NCBI GenBank assembly: GCA_934183325.1
Contig: CAKPSH010000013.1
Span: 1-39,465, forward strand
Length of the DNA: 39,465 nt
Reading direction: 5' to 3'
DNA from: an uncultured Clostridia bacterium
GTDB lineage: Bacteria; Bacillota; Clostridia; TANB77; CAG-508
Shown: positions 8,778-16,939 of the stretch, in pieces
Layout of the letters: the number at the start of each line of letters is the position of its first letter
How positions within the stretch are numbered: position 1 is the stretch's first letter
Notes under the pieces: model-generated
What the model saw: only the letters and a program-made list of their open reading frames with translations
The model's database searches: none
What the model was told of the DNA's origin: nothing
Translations under genes and position numbers: made by a program

Positions 8778-9149
8778 TTAATTTTCATTATTTTCTTTTC
8801 TCTCTGGTAATATTTCCTTTAAGATTTTATCTATTCTTTCTCCATATTCCATTGAATCGTCTAATATAAATATAATTTCTGGTGTAATTCTTAGATTAAT
8901 TCTTTTAGCAACTTCTGATCTTACAAAACCTGATGATTTTTTTAATCCTGCTAAAGTTTCTTTTACATTTTTAGAATTTAAAATACTTACATATACCTTA
9001 GCATATTTCAAATCAGGTGTTATTTTTGCTTTGGTAACGCTTATCATTCCTGTAATATTAGGATTTTTTAAATCATAAGTAATTATACTACTTATTTCTT
9101 TTTTCAATTCTTCATCTATTCGTCCTAATCTATTTGAATTTTTATTCAT
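8778..9149 (-). CDS. rbfA: Ribosome-binding factor A
   Basis: RbfA helps mature the 30S subunit by binding helix 1 of 16S rRNA. The 123-residue protein starts NRLGRIDEELKKEISSII and contains ISVTKAKITPDLKYAKVYVS and LRITPEIIFILDDSMEYGERI, the typical KH-like fold sequence. It follows infB closely and precedes nrnA, the standard order. Confidence 0.95.
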   Translation of the reverse strand: MNKNSNRLGRIDEELKKEISSIITYDLKNPNITGMISVTKAKITPDLKYAKVYVSILNSKNVKETLAGLKKSSGFVRSEVAKRINLRITPEIIFILDDSMEYGERIDKILKEILPERKENNEN

Positions 9150-9163
9150 TATTATTCCTTTCT

Positions 9164-9190
9164 AAGAGAAGCCTTAAATTAGCTTCTCTT
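9164..9190. terminator. Hairpin spanning the infB stop codon
   Basis: A perfect 9-bp stem (AAGAGAAGC / GCTTCTCTT) covers the infB stop and ends just before the rbfA ribosome site. The T-run lies on the plus-strand side, so for the minus-strand operon it is more likely an intercistronic processing or protective hairpin than a terminator. Confidence 0.45.
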
Positions 9191-12100
9191 TTTTTCCTCC
9201 ATTATATACACTTCAAGTGTATCTCCTTCTTGTATATCGTTAAAGTTTTCAATTTGTAGTCCGCACTCATAACCTTCAGTTACTTCTTTTACATCATCTT
9301 TAAATCTCTTTAATGACACTAGTTTTCCATCATGTATAACAACATTATCTCTTATTACTCTTACCCCTGCATGACGTTCAACTTTTCCAGAAGTTACATA
9401 ACATCCAGCTATTGTTCCTACTGAACTTACTTTAAATATTTGACGTATTTCAGCATTACCAATTATCTTCTCCTCATATTTAGGATCAAGCATACCAGTC
9501 ATAGCATCTTTTACATCTTCAATAGCATTATAAATTACTGAATATGTTTTTATTTCTATATTATCTTTTTCAGCAGCTGCTTTTGCTAATGGTTCTGGTC
9601 TAACATTAAATGCTATAATTATTGCATTTGCAACTTTAGCTAAGGTAACATCTGATTCTGTAACACCACCAACATTAGCATGAATAACTTTTACTTTTAC
9701 TTCATCATTAGATAATTTTTCTAAACTTGATTGCACTGCTTCTACTGAGCCTTGTAAGTCTGCTTTTACTATCAAATTTAATTCTTTTAATTTTCCTTTT
9801 TCTATTTGACTGTATAAATCATTCAATGTTACTCTTGATAATGAATTTATAGACTTTTCTCTTGCTTGACGTTTTCTCTTTTCTATTAAGTGTTTAGCTG
9901 TTTTTTCATCTTTTACTTCATAGAAAGTTTCTCCAGCTTCTGGTACCTCAGTTAATCCTAGTATCTCCACTGGTGTAGATGGTCCAGCTTTTTTTACTTT
10001 TTTACCATATTCATTTGTCATAGCTCTAACTTTTCCAATTACTGAACCTACGACAATCATATCTCCTGTATTTAAAGTACCACGTTGTACAAGCATTGTT
10101 GCAACAGGACCTTTGGTCTTATCAAGTCTAGCTTCTATTACAACACCCTTAGATTGCTTATTTGGATTAGCTTTTAATTCTTGCATATCAGCAACAAGTA
10201 ATACCATTTCAAGTAATCCATCAATATTTATTCTTTTCTTTGCTGATATTTCAACAAATACTGTACTTCCTCCCCATTCTTCAGGTACTAAATCATATTT
10301 CATTAATTCTTCTTTTACCCTTTGTGGATTTGCTCCTGGTACATCTATTTTGTTTATTGCTACTATAATTGGAATTCCAGCTGATTTTGCATGGTTAATT
10401 GCTTCAACTGTTTGAGGCATTACTCCATCATTTGCAGCAACTACTAATATCGCTATATCTGTTACCTGTGCTCCTCTAGCTCTCATACTTGTAAAAGCTT
10501 CATGACCTGGTGTATCTAAGAACGTTATTTCTCTACCATTAACTTCTACCTTATAAGCACCTATTTTTTGAGTAATTCCACCTGCTTCTCCTTCAATTAC
10601 ATTAGTTTGTCTTATTGCATCCAATAAAGATGTTTTTCCATGATCTACGTGTCCCATAACCACTATAACTGGTGGACGTGTTACTAATTCCTCTGGTTTA
10701 TCCTCAGTATCATCAAATAAGATTTCTTCGTCTGTAACAACTTCTTTTTTCTTTGCAGTTATTCCAAATTCTCCTGCAATTAAGAATGCTGTATCAAAAT
10801 CAATATCGTTATTTATTGTTGCCATAATTCCATAGTTTAATAACTTTTTAATTACATCTCCAGCTGTTTTTTTCATTTCTGCAGCTAAGTCTTTAACAGT
10901 TATCGTTTCAGGAATTGTTATTTCAGTAAGTTCAAAGATTTTTTGTTTATTTCTTTCTTCTTGTTGAGCATTATTCTTCTTTTTGTTCTTTTTATCTCTT
11001 CTCTTGCTCAAGTCATAATAGTCTAGCATTCCGCCTTCTTGATCATCAAACATATTAGATAATCTATTTGTTTGTTTTAAATCTTTTAATTTTTCACTAT
11101 CGAAGTTAGAAGCCATATCATTTCTTCTAGACTTTGCACTTTTCTTGGCTTTTGATTCATCTGACTTTATATTTTTTTGTTTATTTTGATTTTTATTATA
11201 TTCTCTTATAACTTCCTTCTCACCGAATTCTGTTTCCATTATGTTTTTAATATTTTTTTCAATTCCCTTTTCGTCCAATGGTCTATTTCCTCTAAATCCA
11301 TTGCTAGTATTATTTCTGTTATAATTATTATTTCTATCATGATAATTGTTATTAGAATCATTTCCATTTCTATTAAATCCTCTTTGTTGGAATCTATTGT
11401 TTCCATTAGAGTTATTGTAGTTATTAGAACCATTATTAGAGTTTCTTTCAAAGTTTCTATTGTTTCTATCATAATTATTTCTATTTCCATAGCTTTGACT
11501 ATTATTTTGGTTATTATTTCCATTGTTGTTTCTGTTATAATTATTATTTTGATATCTATTATTTCTATCGTAATTATTATTTCTATCAAAGTTGTTTCTA
11601 TTTCCATAGCTAGAATTATTTCTATTTGAATAATTTTGATTATTATTTCTATTATCTCTATTTAGGTTATTTCTATCAAATCTTTTTTCTGTATTTACAG
11701 AATTGTTGTTTTTGTTTTCTTTAATTTCAGTCTTATTACTCATATTTTTTTGTTGTTCCTTTACTTCTAATGGTTTTACTTCTTCTATTTTATTTTTCTC
11801 TTCTGACTTAACTTCATTATTTATCTCTTCAACTTTTTCTTTTTTTATCTCTTGAACCTGTGAGGTTTCTATTTTTTTTACTTCATCAGGCTTTTCTTCT
11901 TTTTTCTTCTTATTTAATCCAAAAAGTTCACTAGCCGTCATTGGCTTAGTTGGTTTATTTCTATATACTATATTGTAATCCCTATTTTTTCTCTCAACTA
12001 CTTTTCCTACATCTTTTTTTATACTAGTTGTATTTGAAGCATCTTTCTTTTTTTCTTCTTCATCTTCTATAATTACGGCTCTTCTAATAATTACTGGAGA

Positions 12101-12316
12101 TTGTTCTTCTTGTTTCTTCTCTTGACTATTTGTTTTTTTAGCTTTAACCTTTTCATTGTTATTTTTTACTTTATTTTTTATTTTATTTACCATCTCTTCA
12201 TCAACTGTACTTAAATGACTTTTTACGCCTGCTCCCAACTCATTTGCTATTGCTATTACTTCCTTACTTGTCATTTCTAGTTCTTTTGCTAATTCATGAA
12301 TTTTTATTTTATCCAT
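9179..12316 (-). CDS. infB: Translation initiation factor IF-2
   Basis: IF-2 is the GTPase that brings initiator tRNA to the 30S subunit. The 1045-residue protein has an N-terminal IF2_N helical domain (HELAKELEMTSKEVIAIA), a long Lys/Glu then Asn/Arg/Tyr/Ser-rich linker (about residues 210-350, made of NRNN, YDRNN and similar runs), a second IF2_N domain, and the G domain with GHVDHGKTS near residue 554, DTPGHEAF, NKIDV and SAKK, followed by domains II-IV. I place the start at the ATG at 12316 (MDKIKIHEL), which overlaps the end of ylxQ by 8 bp and has GGAGGTG at good distance. The Asn-rich linker is unusual; IF-2 linkers in other bacteria are often Pro/Ala/Gln- or Gly/Arg-rich. Confidence 0.97.
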   Translation of the reverse strand: MDKIKIHELAKELEMTSKEVIAIANELGAGVKSHLSTVDEEMVNKIKNKVKNNNEKVKAKKTNSQEKKQEEQSPVIIRRAVIIEDEEEKKKDASNTTSIKKDVGKVVERKNRDYNIVYRNKPTKPMTASELFGLNKKKKEEKPDEVKKIETSQVQEIKKEKVEEINNEVKSEEKNKIEEVKPLEVKEQQKNMSNKTEIKENKNNNSVNTEKRFDRNNLNRDNRNNNQNYSNRNNSSYGNRNNFDRNNNYDRNNRYQNNNYNRNNNGNNNQNNSQSYGNRNNYDRNNRNFERNSNNGSNNYNNSNGNNRFQQRGFNRNGNDSNNNYHDRNNNYNRNNTSNGFRGNRPLDEKGIEKNIKNIMETEFGEKEVIREYNKNQNKQKNIKSDESKAKKSAKSRRNDMASNFDSEKLKDLKQTNRLSNMFDDQEGGMLDYYDLSKRRDKKNKKKNNAQQEERNKQKIFELTEITIPETITVKDLAAEMKKTAGDVIKKLLNYGIMATINNDIDFDTAFLIAGEFGITAKKKEVVTDEEILFDDTEDKPEELVTRPPVIVVMGHVDHGKTSLLDAIRQTNVIEGEAGGITQKIGAYKVEVNGREITFLDTPGHEAFTSMRARGAQVTDIAILVVAANDGVMPQTVEAINHAKSAGIPIIVAINKIDVPGANPQRVKEELMKYDLVPEEWGGSTVFVEISAKKRINIDGLLEMVLLVADMQELKANPNKQSKGVVIEARLDKTKGPVATMLVQRGTLNTGDMIVVGSVIGKVRAMTNEYGKKVKKAGPSTPVEILGLTEVPEAGETFYEVKDEKTAKHLIEKRKRQAREKSINSLSRVTLNDLYSQIEKGKLKELNLIVKADLQGSVEAVQSSLEKLSNDEVKVKVIHANVGGVTESDVTLAKVANAIIIAFNVRPEPLAKAAAEKDNIEIKTYSVIYNAIEDVKDAMTGMLDPKYEEKIIGNAEIRQIFKVSSVGTIAGCYVTSGKVERHAGVRVIRDNVVIHDGKLVSLKRFKDDVKEVTEGYECGLQIENFNDIQEGDTLEVYIMEEKKRS

Positions 12317-12650
12317 TAAGCAAATCACCTCCATTTTCTTTTATAAGTTTAACTATTTGTTCAGCCAAACCTTTTGATTTTATACCTATTATAGCTTTAT
12401 TGTTTTTTCCAATTGCTTTGCTTATCTCATCTATGTTTCCAAATTCTATGTATTCTACTTTTTTCTTTTTACATACAAATTCGATATTTTTCTTTGTTTT
12501 GTCTGATGCATTTTCTGCAACAATAACTAGACATACTTTTCTTCTCTCAATATCTTCTAAAGTTGCATCTGTTCCACATACCATTTTTCCTGCTTTTGCA
12601 GATATTCCAAGCATTCCTAATATTTTTCTTTTTTGATTTTCTATATTCAA
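12309..12650 (-). CDS. ylxQ: L7Ae-family RNA-binding protein YlxQ
   Basis: This 113-residue L7Ae/L30e-fold protein probably binds kink-turn RNA. It starts KRKILGMLGISAKAGKMVCGTD and has VCLVIVAENASDKTKKN. A TTG start at 12650 is preceded by GAGGAGG. It lies between nusA (20-nt gap) and infB (8-bp overlap). The usual partner ylxR (DUF448) is absent between nusA and ylxQ, where there is no room for it. Confidence 0.88.
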   Translation of the reverse strand: MNIENQKRKILGMLGISAKAGKMVCGTDATLEDIERRKVCLVIVAENASDKTKKNIEFVCKKKKVEYIEFGNIDEISKAIGKNNKAIIGIKSKGLAEQIVKLIKENGGDLLNG

Positions 12651-12670
12651 ATATTTTCCTCCTCGAGAAA

Positions 12671-13774
12671 TTATTCTTCTACTTCTGTTTCATCTGATTC
12701 TTCACTTTCTTGTTGTTCTAACATCTCTCTAAATTGTGTTTCTGATTTTATATCAATTTTCCATCCTGTTAATTTAGCAGCAAGTCTTGCATTTTGTCCT
12801 GATTTTCCAATAGCTAATGATAATTGGTCATCTTTAACGATTACTCTTGCTTGTTTTTCTTCTTCCTTTATATCAACAGCCATAACTTGTGCTGGTAATA
12901 ATGCTGCTGCTATAAATATTGATGGATCTTCGTTCCATTCTATAACATCTATTTTTTCTCCATTTAATTCATTTATTATATTTTGAATTCTCACACCTTT
13001 TTGTCCTACACAAGAACCAACTGGATCTATGTTTTCGTCTGAAGATGCAACTGCTACTTTACATCTACTTCCTGGATCTCTTGAAACACTTTTTACTTCT
13101 ATTAATCCTTCGTATATTTCTGGTATTTCTAATTGGAATAATTTTTTTACAAATTCTCCGCAAGCTCTTGAAATTATAACTTGTGGATTTCCCTTACTTC
13201 CTCTTACAACATCAAGAACATATCCTTTTATTTTATCATTTACACTATAACTTTCTGTTGGTATTTGTTCTTTTTTAGGCATAATTCCTTCTAGTTTTCC
13301 TAAATCTACTATTATAACTCCTGTATCAGCTTTTTGAACAACTCCTGAAAGAATTTCTCCTTTTCTTTCATTAAATTCTCCAAATACCATATTTCTTTCT
13401 GCTTCTCTTAATTTTTGAATTATAACTTGTTTAGCTGTTTGTGCTGCTATTCTTCCAAAGTCTTTAGGTACTATCTCAATATTAAGAGTTTCTCCTAGCA
13501 TTGCTGATGGATTAATTTTTTGAGCTTCTTCTAATGAAATTTCTAATATTGGATCTGGATATTCTTCAACAATTTCTCTTACAGAATATACATGTGTTTC
13601 TCCTGTTTCTTTATCTATTGTAACTTTTACATTATCACTTGAATCATAATTTCTTTTATATGCTGTTACTAATGCTGTTTCTATTGATTCTAATAAAACC
13701 TCTTTCTTTATTCCTTTTTCTTGTTCCAACAAAACCAATGCTTGTTCTAATTCTTTATTGTCTATTGCTTTCAT
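12671..13774 (-). CDS. nusA: Transcription termination/antitermination factor NusA
   Basis: NusA binds RNA polymerase and nascent RNA to control pausing, termination and antitermination. Order seen: N-terminal polymerase-binding domain, S1 domain around 130-200, then KH domains with DPVGSCVGQKGVRIQNI and LAIGKSGQNARLAAKLTGW, and a short acidic tail. The ATG at 13774 is chosen over the one nine bases earlier, which directly abuts the AAGGA ribosome site. The length is 367 residues, typical for Gram-positive bacteria. It follows rimP by 23 nt. Confidence 0.97.
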   Translation of the reverse strand: MKAIDNKELEQALVLLEQEKGIKKEVLLESIETALVTAYKRNYDSSDNVKVTIDKETGETHVYSVREIVEEYPDPILEISLEEAQKINPSAMLGETLNIEIVPKDFGRIAAQTAKQVIIQKLREAERNMVFGEFNERKGEILSGVVQKADTGVIIVDLGKLEGIMPKKEQIPTESYSVNDKIKGYVLDVVRGSKGNPQVIISRACGEFVKKLFQLEIPEIYEGLIEVKSVSRDPGSRCKVAVASSDENIDPVGSCVGQKGVRIQNIINELNGEKIDVIEWNEDPSIFIAAALLPAQVMAVDIKEEEKQARVIVKDDQLSLAIGKSGQNARLAAKLTGWKIDIKSETQFREMLEQQESEESDETEVEE

Positions 13775-13797
13775 TTTTATCATTCCTTTCTAAACTA

Positions 13798-14254
13798 TTA
13801 CCAATTAAATTTTGTTTTGATTAAAGCTATATTCTTTCTTTCTATTACTATTTCGTTGTCTGCTTGTTTTACATATATATTTTCTTTATCAAATTTTTCT
13901 AGTATACCATCTATTTGCTTTGTATTATTTAAATTTCTAAATAAATTAATTGTAACTTCTTTACCAATATTTTGTTCTAAATGTTTATCTTTTCTTAATA
14001 TTCTCTCAATTCCAGGTGAAGATACCTCTAAGAAATATTGTTCTTTAATTAAATTCTCATTATCTAATATTTCATTAATTCCATCATTAACCTTTTCACA
14101 ATCATTTAAGTCTATTCCGCTTTTCATTGTCTATGAATATTCTTAAATAATAATCTTTTCCCTCTTTTGCATATTCAACATCATATAAGTCATATCCTAG
14201 TTCATTGACCTTACTTTCAATTAACTTTTCAACTTTTTCTTCAATATTTGCCAA
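13798..14254 (-). CDS. rimP: Ribosome maturation factor RimP, intact only with a +1 shift at CGGA
   Basis: RimP assists 30S subunit assembly and heads the nusA-infB operon. The N-terminal part starts at TTG 14254, well spaced from GGAGG, and reads M-A-N-I-E-E-K-V-E-K-L through ELGYDLYDVEYAKEG and YYLRIFIDNEK (45 codons). The next codon is CGG, and the frame stops five codons later. Skipping the C at 14119 continues G-I-D-L-N-D-C-E-K-V-N-D, the conserved RimP centre, through LEVSSPGIERIL to the stop at 13798. The joined product is 151 residues, the normal length. The two halves abut exactly, with no residue missing. Because rimP is a housekeeping gene in its standard operon, decay is unlikely; recoding or a sequence error are the options. 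Confidence 0.92.
14116..14119 (-). other. CGGA +1 frame-break site in rimP
   Basis: The zero frame reads GAC AAT GAA AAG CGG AAT AGA CTT AAA TGA. Dropping C14119 gives AAG GGA ATA GAC TTA AAT GAT, that is K-G-I-D-L-N-D, the family consensus. This is the strongest of the four sites because the gene is single-copy housekeeping and both flanks match exactly. Confidence 0.9.
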
Positions 14255-14275
14255 ATATATACCTCCTCAAAACTA

Positions 14276-14300
14276 AAGAGTGGAATTTGCTTCCACTCTT
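14276..14300 (-). promoter_or_regulatory. Leader hairpin directly upstream of the rimP ribosome site
   Basis: A perfect 10-bp stem (AAGAGTGGAA / TTCCACTCTT) with a 5-nt loop lies in the short leader between the rimP promoter and its GAGGAGG. On the minus strand TTTAGTTTT follows, so it could be an attenuator or a site for translational control of the operon. Confidence 0.6.
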
Positions 14301-14326
14301 CTGTTATTCTCTTTTTGTATGTATTA

Positions 14327-14355
14327 ATTATACCTTGTTTTTTCCAAACTGTCAA
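14327..14355 (-). promoter_or_regulatory. Promoter of the rimP-nusA-infB operon
   Basis: TTGACA (14355-14350), a 17-nt spacer and TATAAT (14332-14327) on the minus strand match the housekeeping consensus exactly. The leader to the TTG start is about 70 nt. Confidence 0.85.
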
Positions 14356-14394
14356 TACTTGGAAAGTTTTTATTTTTTATTTTTATCTATTAAA

Positions 14395-14428
14395 ACAAAG
14401 CGGACGTGAATAATCACGCCCGCTTTGT
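14395..14428 (-). terminator. Terminator of the GC-rich HD-domain gene
   Basis: A 15-bp stem begins ACAAAGCGG and closes with CCGCTTTGT. Its only imperfect pair is a G-U in the minus-strand RNA (an A-C mismatch on the plus strand), so it fits a minus-strand transcript, and TTTAATAG follows. It lies about 27 nt past the gene at 14456. Confidence 0.8.
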
Positions 14429-14455
14429 TGCTAAAAAGGATAAACTTTTTTCAGG

Positions 14456-15574
14456 TTACTTCAGGAGCTTTTCAGCCTCCTCAAAGATCACCTGAAATGC
14501 GGTAGAGAACTGTGCCTTCTTCACTGTGACATCGTTTTGCAACACATCACGGAAGTAAAGGTCACGGTTTCCAGCCATCCTCTGGCGCATGCACTCGAGA
14601 TCAGCACTCAGGTAATCCGCACACTTCATAAGTGGCTTATACTCAAGCGCATCAGCCTCCTCCATCATTACCAGATGGAGTGCAGTGCTCAGGTGCACAG
14701 GCAACTTCTGATAAACGTGCCGGTTCATCCGGTCGTTTTCGAAGTTTTCAGTGGCCTGGCGGAGTCCAGGGATAGCATCCTTGATAGGACTAGGCATATC
14801 ACCAGTCCATGCCTCAGGGAGATCGTGGAAAATACCAATAAAGAAGCAACGTGCTGCCACAGCTTCATCCTGGTATTTTTCCAGAGCCAAAAGGTATCCA
14901 AGAACACCCACCTCAAAGAGATGACCCAGAACACTACACGGAACCGTGCAGATGCGCTTCTGCCAGCGGATGCGGTTACGCAGGCTCGAAATTTTGCGGA
15001 AAATTTTCATCTCCGCAGAGCATTCCAAAGCCATACGGCTGAACCCAGGCAAATCATAAAACTCACCCAAGGTTCCCTCGATTTCCTTCAGCTTTTCGCT
15101 GTAGTCAGCAATAGCCGTAGTACGAGAGGCCTCCCAGAGTTCGAGACGAGTCGCCAACTTGGTTGCTGCCCGATAGATACGCTTTTCCAAACAATCTTCC
15201 GGAACCTCCAACCACTCGCGGAACTCGTTGCTTGTCGTTTCCGCAATTTCCCTCTCAATAAGCTCAAAGAACTTATTGATTGGCAGACCTGCATTGTAGA
15301 AGATGCGTTCAACATCATCCTCACGGATATCCACAAGAACAGTCTTTTCGAAACCGCGATGAATCGCGATCCGCGGGAACAACTCCCAGTTGATCTTCTT
15401 ACCCCCGTTCTCAGCCTCAGCAGCCAAGAAATATGCAATGGCAGAATTCAAAGCCTGCTTGCCCAGCTCCGCATAACGCGGTCCGTACATACAGCTCGAC
15501 CACCGATTAATCGAAATAAGCTGGTCGAACATCTCGCGGATGCCATTGATTTCCTTTTTAGTGAACATTTTCAT
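14456..15574 (-). CDS. GC-rich HD-domain phosphohydrolase (YfbR/HD_3-like C-terminal half)
   Basis: The C-terminal half is an HD-type metal-dependent phosphohydrolase. It has a His in LGHLFEVGVLG, the HD pair in GIFHDLPEAWTGDMPSP, and a late Asp in KCADYLSADLE, which resembles the 5'-deoxynucleotidase YfbR/HD_3 group. The N-terminal half (residues 1-190) is helical and unfamiliar. The start is the ATG at 15574 after GAGGAG, giving 372 residues. Base and codon use are unlike the neighbours: roughly half G+C, with Arg as CGC/CGT/CGG and Leu as CTC/CTG. Five in-frame CGG codons (5' bases at 14722, 14731, 15172, 15373 and 15505) are read as Arg without any frame break. It has its own promoter and terminator, which suggests import as a single-gene unit. 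A nucleotide-pool or defence role is possible but unproven. Confidence 0.8.
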   Translation of the reverse strand: MKMFTKKEINGIREMFDQLISINRWSSCMYGPRYAELGKQALNSAIAYFLAAEAENGGKKINWELFPRIAIHRGFEKTVLVDIREDDVERIFYNAGLPINKFFELIEREIAETTSNEFREWLEVPEDCLEKRIYRAATKLATRLELWEASRTTAIADYSEKLKEIEGTLGEFYDLPGFSRMALECSAEMKIFRKISSLRNRIRWQKRICTVPCSVLGHLFEVGVLGYLLALEKYQDEAVAARCFFIGIFHDLPEAWTGDMPSPIKDAIPGLRQATENFENDRMNRHVYQKLPVHLSTALHLVMMEEADALEYKPLMKCADYLSADLECMRQRMAGNRDLYFRDVLQNDVTVKKAQFSTAFQVIFEEAEKLLK

Positions 15575-15598
15575 AGTCAAACTCCTCTTTTGTTTTGC

Positions 15599-15638
15599 GA
15601 CGGCAAATACCGTCTGGTTTGCATGTGCTATCCGCACA
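15599..15638 (-). promoter_or_regulatory. Two small hairpins in the 5' leader of the HD-domain gene
   Basis: The leader holds two perfect 5-bp stems: GACGG/CCGTC (15599-15614) and TGTGC/GCACA (15624-15638). Both lie between the promoter and the GAGGAG ribosome site. The other GC-rich cassette at 28091-28702 has a similar pair, which suggests a common leader design. Confidence 0.45.
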
Positions 15639-15647
15639 CTTAATATT

Positions 15648-15676
15648 ATTATACATTTATTTTTATTTTTTGTCAA
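15648..15676 (-). promoter_or_regulatory. Promoter of the GC-rich HD-domain gene
   Basis: TTGACA (15676-15671), 17 nt and TATAAT (15653-15648) on the minus strand. The promoter itself is AT-rich, in contrast to the gene it drives. Confidence 0.85.
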
Positions 15677-15787
15677 TTTATGTAACTTACTTGATTAAAT
15701 TTAATATTTTTATCTTTTTAATTATATTTTAATTTAATACTTTTGTATAAAATTCTTCTATTATACAAGCTTACTTTTCAGTATAAG

Positions 15788-16801
15788 CTAATCATTTTCA
15801 TCCATTAAATATTCCATTATTTGTATAGCATTGGTTGCTGCACCTTTTCTAATATTATCAGCTACTACCCATAAGTTTACACCATTCTCCACACTATAAT
15901 CACGTCTTATTCTTCCTACATAAACTTCATCACTTCCTGTTGTATTAATAGCTAAAGGATATAATTCCTTTGATATATCATCTTGAACTATTATTCCTTT
16001 AGAGTTTTTCAATGTATTTATTAATTCTTCAATTTCAAATTCATTTTCAAATTCTACATTTATAGATTCACTATGTGAGTTCATTACAGGTACTCTGACT
16101 GTGGTAGCTGTTATCTTTAATTCTGGTCTATTTAATATTTTTCTTGTTTCATTTATCATTTTTTCTTCTTCTTTTGTATAACCATTTTCAAGAAATACAT
16201 CTATCTGTGGCAAACAATTATTAAATATTGGGTAATTAAATTTTTGTAGTTCATATTTTTCATTTTCTACATATCCTTTTATTCCATTTTCTAAATCATT
16301 TATTCCTTTACTTCCTGCTCCAGAAACTGCCTGATAAGTCGAATATACAATTCTTTTAATTTTATATTTATCATCTAATGGTTTTAAAGCAACTACAGCT
16401 TGAATTGTTGAACAATTTGGATTAGCTATTATTCCATTATTTTTCTTTGCCTGCTCACAGTTTACTTCTGGAACAACTAATGGCACTTTTTCATCCATTC
16501 TAAATGCACTACTATTATCTATTACAATACATCCATTTTTTGCAGCTATTGGTGAATATTTTTTTGACGTTTCTCCACCTGCTGAAAATAAGGCAAAATC
16601 AAATTTTTCTTCAAAAGAATTTTCTTTTAATTCTCTTACGATATATTCTTTTCCCATAAATTCAATTTTTTTACCAGCTGATTTTGCTGAAGCAAAGAAT
16701 GCATATTTATTTATAGGTAATTTCTTTTCTTCCAAAACCTTTCTCATCATTTCTCCGACAACACCAGTTGCACCTACAACAGCTATTTTATATTTTCTCA
16801 T
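15788..16801 (-). CDS. asd: Aspartate-semialdehyde dehydrogenase
   Basis: This enzyme reduces aspartyl phosphate to aspartate semialdehyde, the branch point to lysine/diaminopimelate, threonine and methionine. It has the NADP-binding start VVGATGVVGEMM, the catalytic Cys in NPNCSTIQ, SGAGSKG, the conserved VPVMNSHSES and late VGRIRRD. The length of 337 residues is normal. It appears to be transcribed alone on the minus strand, with a GAAAGGA ribosome site. Confidence 0.96.
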   Translation of the reverse strand: MRKYKIAVVGATGVVGEMMRKVLEEKKLPINKYAFFASAKSAGKKIEFMGKEYIVRELKENSFEEKFDFALFSAGGETSKKYSPIAAKNGCIVIDNSSAFRMDEKVPLVVPEVNCEQAKKNNGIIANPNCSTIQAVVALKPLDDKYKIKRIVYSTYQAVSGAGSKGINDLENGIKGYVENEKYELQKFNYPIFNNCLPQIDVFLENGYTKEEEKMINETRKILNRPELKITATTVRVPVMNSHSESINVEFENEFEIEELINTLKNSKGIIVQDDISKELYPLAINTTGSDEVYVGRIRRDYSVENGVNLWVVADNIRKGAATNAIQIMEYLMDEND

Positions 16802-16939
16802 AATATTTATCCTTTCTTTTATTATTTGACATCAATCTTCAACACTTTTTCATCTGTAACCTTTTTTTATCTTTTGAATAATATATATCATAACAAATGA
16901 TTGAGAAAAAAACAATTAAATTATAGGAGGTTTTAAGAA

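Noticed and set aside
11239..11629. Overlapping frames on both strands within the infB linker
   Set aside because: They arise from the repeated Asn/Arg codons read in other frames (Ile/Glu/Thr-rich repeats), with no start signals.
14537..15643. Long plus-strand frame opposite the GC-rich HD-domain gene
   Set aside because: It is a shadow: the minus-strand frame has the HD motifs, a ribosome site, promoter and terminator; the plus-strand frame has none of these.
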